Shown one piece after another: positions 61,506 through 64,000 of a DNA stretch of 64,000 bases. The notes beneath the pieces were generated by a model. That model did not search any database. It was not told the DNA's origin and saw only the letters and a program-made list of their open reading frames with translations. Every line of letters starts with the position of its first letter. The stretch's first letter is position 1. This stretch comes from PALSA-894 sp963828625. GTDB lineage: Bacteria > Pseudomonadota > Alphaproteobacteria > Rhizobiales > Xanthobacteraceae. The position numbers and the translations under genes are program-made. The stretch lies in assembly GCA_963828625.1 (NCBI GenBank), contig CAWHEX010000004.1, positions 124,001 through 188,000 on the forward strand, given 5' to 3'.

Positions 61506-62267
61506 ATGCCTGCCAGCAAGCTCCGCCTCGGCGTCAACATCGACCACGTCGCGACCATCCGCAACGCGCGCGGCGGACGCCATCCCGATCCCGTGAAGGC
61601 GGCGCTGCTCGCCGTCGAGGCGGGCGCGGACGGCATCACGGCGCACCTGCGCGAGGATCGCCGCCATATCCGTGACGACGACATTGCGCGGCTGAAGGCT
61701 CAACTGACGAAGCCGCTGAATTTCGAGATGGCGGCGACGCGCGAGATGGTGGACATCGCGCTGAAGGCGCGCCCGCACGCGGCCTGCATCGTGCCGGAGC
61801 GGCGGCAGGAGATCACCACCGAGGGCGGGCTCGACGTCGTGCGTCAGCACAATCAGCTCGTGCCGATCATCGCGGAACTCAAGGCGGCGGGCATCCGGGT
61901 GTCGCTGTTCATCGGCGCGGACGAAAAGCAGATCGAGACGGCGGCGGAAGCGGGCGCGCCGGTGATCGAGATCCACACCGGGGCGTGGTGCGAGGCCGTT
62001 GTGGACGGGCACGACACGATGGCGCGGATTGAGTTCGAGCGCATCGTGAAGGGAGCCTCGCGCGCGATGTCGCTTGGCCTCGAAGTCCACGCGGGTCACG
62101 GTCTCGATTTCAAGACAGCCGAAGCCATCGCGGCATTGCCCGAGATCGTCGAGCTCAATATCGGGCACTTTCTGATTGGCGAAGCGATCTTTGGCGGCCT
62201 CACCGGCATGATCGCCGCGATGCGCGCCGCGATCGACCGCGGCTTTGCGCGCCGCCCTGCACCATGA
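61506..62267 (+). CDS. pdxJ: Pyridoxine 5'-phosphate synthase
   Basis: The 253-residue TIM-barrel enzyme has the signature LRLGVNIDHVATIRNARGGR, the loop HLREDRRHIRDDD with catalytic His and Arg, MVDIALKARPHAACIVPERR, VSLFIGADEKQIETAAEAG, and EVHAGHGLDFKTAEAIAALP with ELNIGHFLIGEAIFGGL. It joins 3-amino-2-oxopropyl phosphate with deoxyxylulose 5-phosphate to make vitamin B6 phosphate. ATG 61506 is chosen over a TTG 4 codons upstream. The stop overlaps the acpS start (ATGA). Confidence 0.96.
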   Translation: MPASKLRLGVNIDHVATIRNARGGRHPDPVKAALLAVEAGADGITAHLREDRRHIRDDDIARLKAQLTKPLNFEMAATREMVDIALKARPHAACIVPERRQEITTEGGLDVVRQHNQLVPIIAELKAAGIRVSLFIGADEKQIETAAEAGAPVIEIHTGAWCEAVVDGHDTMARIEFERIVKGASRAMSLGLEVHAGHGLDFKTAEAIAALPEIVELNIGHFLIGEAIFGGLTGMIAAMRAAIDRGFARRPAP

Positions 62268-62674
62268 TCATCGGCATCGGCTCGGATATTACCGACATCC
62301 GCCGCATCGAGAAGGTGATCGAGCGGCACGGCGACCGTTTCCTGTCGCGCATCTTCACCGACACCGAGCGGGCGCGGGCGGAGCGGCGTGCGAAAAGTGT
62401 CGAGACCTACGCCAAGCGCTTTGCCGCGAAGGAAGCCTGCGCCAAGGCGCTCGGGACCGGTATCCGGCAGGGCGTGTGGTGGCGCGACATGGGCGTAGTC
62501 AACCTGTCGTCCGGCCGCCCGACCATGAAGCTGACCGGCGGCGCGGCGGCGCGGCTCGCGAAGTTGACGCCTGCCGGAATGCAAGCACGCATCGATGTGA
62601 GCATCACCGACGAATATCCGTTGGCGCAGGCCTTCGTGATCATCTCGGCGGTGCCCGCAGGCACGCCGGCCTGA
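62264..62674 (+). CDS. acpS: Holo-(acyl-carrier-protein) synthase
   Basis: The 136-residue protein starts MIIGIGSDITDIRRIEKVIE with the Asp of the GxDxxxI/VxR signature. It has FTDTERARAERRAKSVETYA, then KRFAAKEACAKALGTGI with the catalytic Glu-Lys (FAAKEA), and QAFVIISAVPAG near the end. It transfers 4'-phosphopantetheine from CoA to acyl carrier protein. The ATGA overlap with pdxJ is a conserved arrangement. Intact and of standard length. Confidence 0.96.
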   Translation: MIIGIGSDITDIRRIEKVIERHGDRFLSRIFTDTERARAERRAKSVETYAKRFAAKEACAKALGTGIRQGVWWRDMGVVNLSSGRPTMKLTGGAAARLAKLTPAGMQARIDVSITDEYPLAQAFVIISAVPAGTPA

Positions 62675-62752
62675 CATTCATCTTTTGATTCAATAAATTG
62701 CTGGAACTCTCTGAGCCAACCTTCGTTTCCGAAGGCAGCCCAGAGGTACTGA

Positions 62753-63013
62753 ATGCTTGTCCAGCTCAATCCGCCGATTCCGCTGAAAACCCCAAGAGGG
62801 GATGGCCTCGCGCACTTCTTGATCGACTACGGTCCAGAAGCGGACCTGCTTTGGGTCGTGTTCATGGACGCGGATGGCGCGTGCTGGACGGTGCCGAATC
62901 CCGAGATCCGCATGAGCGAAAACTGGACGATGGGACGGAGGTTCGAGCGTCCGAAGGACAGCAAGCCCACACAGCGCTTCCAGCCGACCATCGCAGCCGG
63001 CACGGACGCCTGA
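62753..63013 (+). CDS. Hypothetical protein between acpS and lepB
   Basis: The 86-residue protein starts MLVQLNPPIPLKTPRGDGLA then HFLIDYGPEADLLWVVFMDA and DGACWTVPNPEIRMSENWT. It is beta-rich, with many Trp/Asp residues and no signal peptide. It resembles small uncharacterised proteins of Hyphomicrobiales, but I cannot name a family. It lies 4 bp upstream of the flavodoxin-fold gene, so the two are probably one unit inserted between acpS and lepB. Confidence 0.65.
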   Translation: MLVQLNPPIPLKTPRGDGLAHFLIDYGPEADLLWVVFMDADGACWTVPNPEIRMSENWTMGRRFERPKDSKPTQRFQPTIAAGTDA

Positions 63014-63017
63014 CGTC

Positions 63018-63653
63018 ATGGCCCGGCAAGCACCACAGCCGGCGCTGAAAGTGCTCGCGTTCAATTGCACGCTGAAGAGCGCGAGCAAGAAGGAAAAGTC
63101 CTCCACGCAGGTGTTGATCGAGCAGTTGCTGGACGCGCTCAAGGAACACGGCGCGAGGGGCGACATCGTCCGCGCGGTCGATCACAACATCAAGCCCGGC
63201 GTGACCTCTGACGAGGGGAAGGGCGACGACTGGCCTGCGCTACGCCAGCGCGTGATGAATGCCGACATCCTCATCATGGGCACGCCCGTCTGGCTCGGGC
63301 AGCCATCGAGCGTCGCGAAGCGCGTAATGGAGCGGATGGACGCATTCCTCACCGAGACCGACGACAAGGGCCGCATGCCGTCCTACGGCAAGGTCGGCTG
63401 CGTCGTGGTGGTCGGCAACGAGGACGGCGCGCATCACTGCGCCGCCGAACTGATCCAGGCGATGACGGAAGTCGGCTTTACCTGTCCGCCCGGCAGCGTG
63501 ACCTACTGGGTCGGCGAGGCGCAGGGCGACAAGGAATACAAGGACTTCAGGAAGGCGCCGAAAGTCGTCGCCGACACCACCGCGATGCTGGCATCGAACG
63601 CCGCGCATCTCGCGCGGCTACTCAAGACCCACAGCTATCCCGGAACGGAATAG
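63018..63653 (+). CDS. Flavodoxin-fold NAD(P)H-dependent oxidoreductase
   Basis: The 211-residue protein starts MARQAPQPALKVLAFNCTLK followed by SASKKEKSSTQVLIEQLLDA, a loose FMN-binding P-loop of the flavodoxin/FMN-reductase type. Further FMN-contacting segments are ILIMGTPVWLGQPSSVAKRV and GCVVVVGNEDGAHHCAAELI. It probably reduces quinones or flavins with NAD(P)H; the acceptor is unknown. It follows the 86-residue gene by 4 bp and precedes lepB by 189 bp. Intact. Confidence 0.85.
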   Translation: MARQAPQPALKVLAFNCTLKSASKKEKSSTQVLIEQLLDALKEHGARGDIVRAVDHNIKPGVTSDEGKGDDWPALRQRVMNADILIMGTPVWLGQPSSVAKRVMERMDAFLTETDDKGRMPSYGKVGCVVVVGNEDGAHHCAAELIQAMTEVGFTCPPGSVTYWVGEAQGDKEYKDFRKAPKVVADTTAMLASNAAHLARLLKTHSYPGTE

Positions 63654-63842
63654 CGGTCCGGCCGCGTGCGGAGCGTCCACGCACGCGTTCAGAATTCTCC
63701 ATTATTTTCAACTGTTTGCGATGGCGGGAAAAATCTATGCGTGTCCGCCATCGCGGCGCGTCATTCGTTGCGTGCACCGCCCTCAACCGGTACAAGGGCG
63801 AGCCGACGGGTGGGGGCGCCACCTTGCGAGCTTTCAGAGGCC

Positions 63843-64000
63843 ATGCGCGTGACGACAACCGAAGAAAAGCGGAAAGAGGGCGGATTCGCCGAAACCGTGC
63901 GCGTGGTCATCCACGCTCTCCTCATCGCGGTGGTCATCCGCACCTTCCTGTTTCAGCCGTTCAACATTCCGTCCGGCTCGATGATGGCGACGCTGCTGAT
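63843..64000 (+). CDS. lepB: Signal peptidase I, N-terminal fragment cut by the window edge
   Basis: The frame starts MRVTTTEEKRKEGGFAETVR and enters a membrane anchor (VVIHALLIAVVIRTFLF) followed by QPFNIPSGSMMATLL, where the Ser of PSGSM is the catalytic nucleophile. It runs off the window end. The position after pdxJ-acpS matches the usual pdxJ-acpS-lepB-rnc-era order of alphaproteobacteria. It cleaves signal peptides of exported proteins at the inner membrane. Confidence 0.93.
   Translation, partial: MRVTTTEEKRKEGGFAETVRVVIHALLIAVVIRTFLFQPFNIPSGSMMATLL

Noticed and set aside
1..64000. CRISPR array, prophage, toxin-antitoxin or restriction system
   Set aside because: No regularly spaced repeats, phage structural genes, or paired defence genes were seen anywhere in the window.

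Overview
The window is high-GC DNA from an alphaproteobacterium of the order Hyphomicrobiales (Rhizobiales), most like the Bradyrhizobium / Rhodopseudomonas / Pseudolabrys group. The pointers are Porin_2-type porins, DivK-PleD, an EipB-type envelope protein, a Cys-free L33, DinB with an N-terminal zinc ribbon, a bifunctional Rsh, and the gene orders pyrB-pyrC-plsY-dprA / topA-rnr and pdxJ-acpS-(x-x)-lepB. The taxon is inferred from family resemblance, not from a search.

Layout. 0-7.6 kb: a methyltransferase tail, a hot-dog thioesterase, AzlCD amino-acid exporter, Asp/Glu racemase, an orphan Bug-type binding protein, HIT hydrolase, FemAB-like acyltransferase, glycerophosphodiesterase, RidA and EipB. 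Most of these are broken by single-base shifts. 7.7-12.8 kb: a complete tripartite tricarboxylate transporter (TctC-TctB-TctA), DNA polymerase IV and a DUF3572 protein. 12.9-14.6 kb: divK-pleD cell-cycle / c-di-GMP operon. 15.0-26.1 kb: a minus-strand housekeeping run (rpmG, lysE-family, nudix, rnr, topA, dprA, plsY, pyrC, pyrB). 26.2-32.2 kb: AidB-type acyl-CoA dehydrogenase, a secreted Gly/Tyr-rich protein, AEC transporter, RuvX, UPF0173 hydrolase, small proteins and a two-domain VOC dioxygenase. 32.3-37.0 kb: gatC, gatA and gatB with several small genes between them. 37-48.2 kb: the most accessory-like part, with two near-identical porin genes in inverted orientation, a TPR-methyltransferase fusion, tRNA-Ser(GCU), a tandem DUF2147 pair, a low-GC gene-poor stretch and an orphan tyrosine recombinase. 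48.5-64 kb: alpha/beta hydrolase, lytic transglycosylase, dapA, smpB, DUF4394, Tat-exported superoxide dismutase, peroxiredoxin, family-5 uracil-DNA glycosylase, NYN-domain protein, rpoZ, rsh, pdxJ, acpS, two small genes and the start of lepB.

Data quality matters for reading this window. About seventeen genes are split by 1-nt shifts, including topA, gatA, gatB and pyrC, which should be essential or nearly so. Others carry compensating pairs of shifts. Assembly or base-call error is the likeliest cause, so 'pseudogene' below means 'interrupted in this sequence', not necessarily dead in the organism.

I did not find a convincing new multi-gene system. The best leads are: a pair of identical 10-bp palindromes 51 bp apart between porin 1 and the TPR-methyltransferase; the inverted porin copies flanking a segment that could invert; a 17-residue Lys/Ala peptide with a very strong ribosome-binding site; uncharacterised small genes interleaved with gatCAB; a PyrC without its metal-binding HxH motif; and a structured non-coding stretch between pleD and rpmG.
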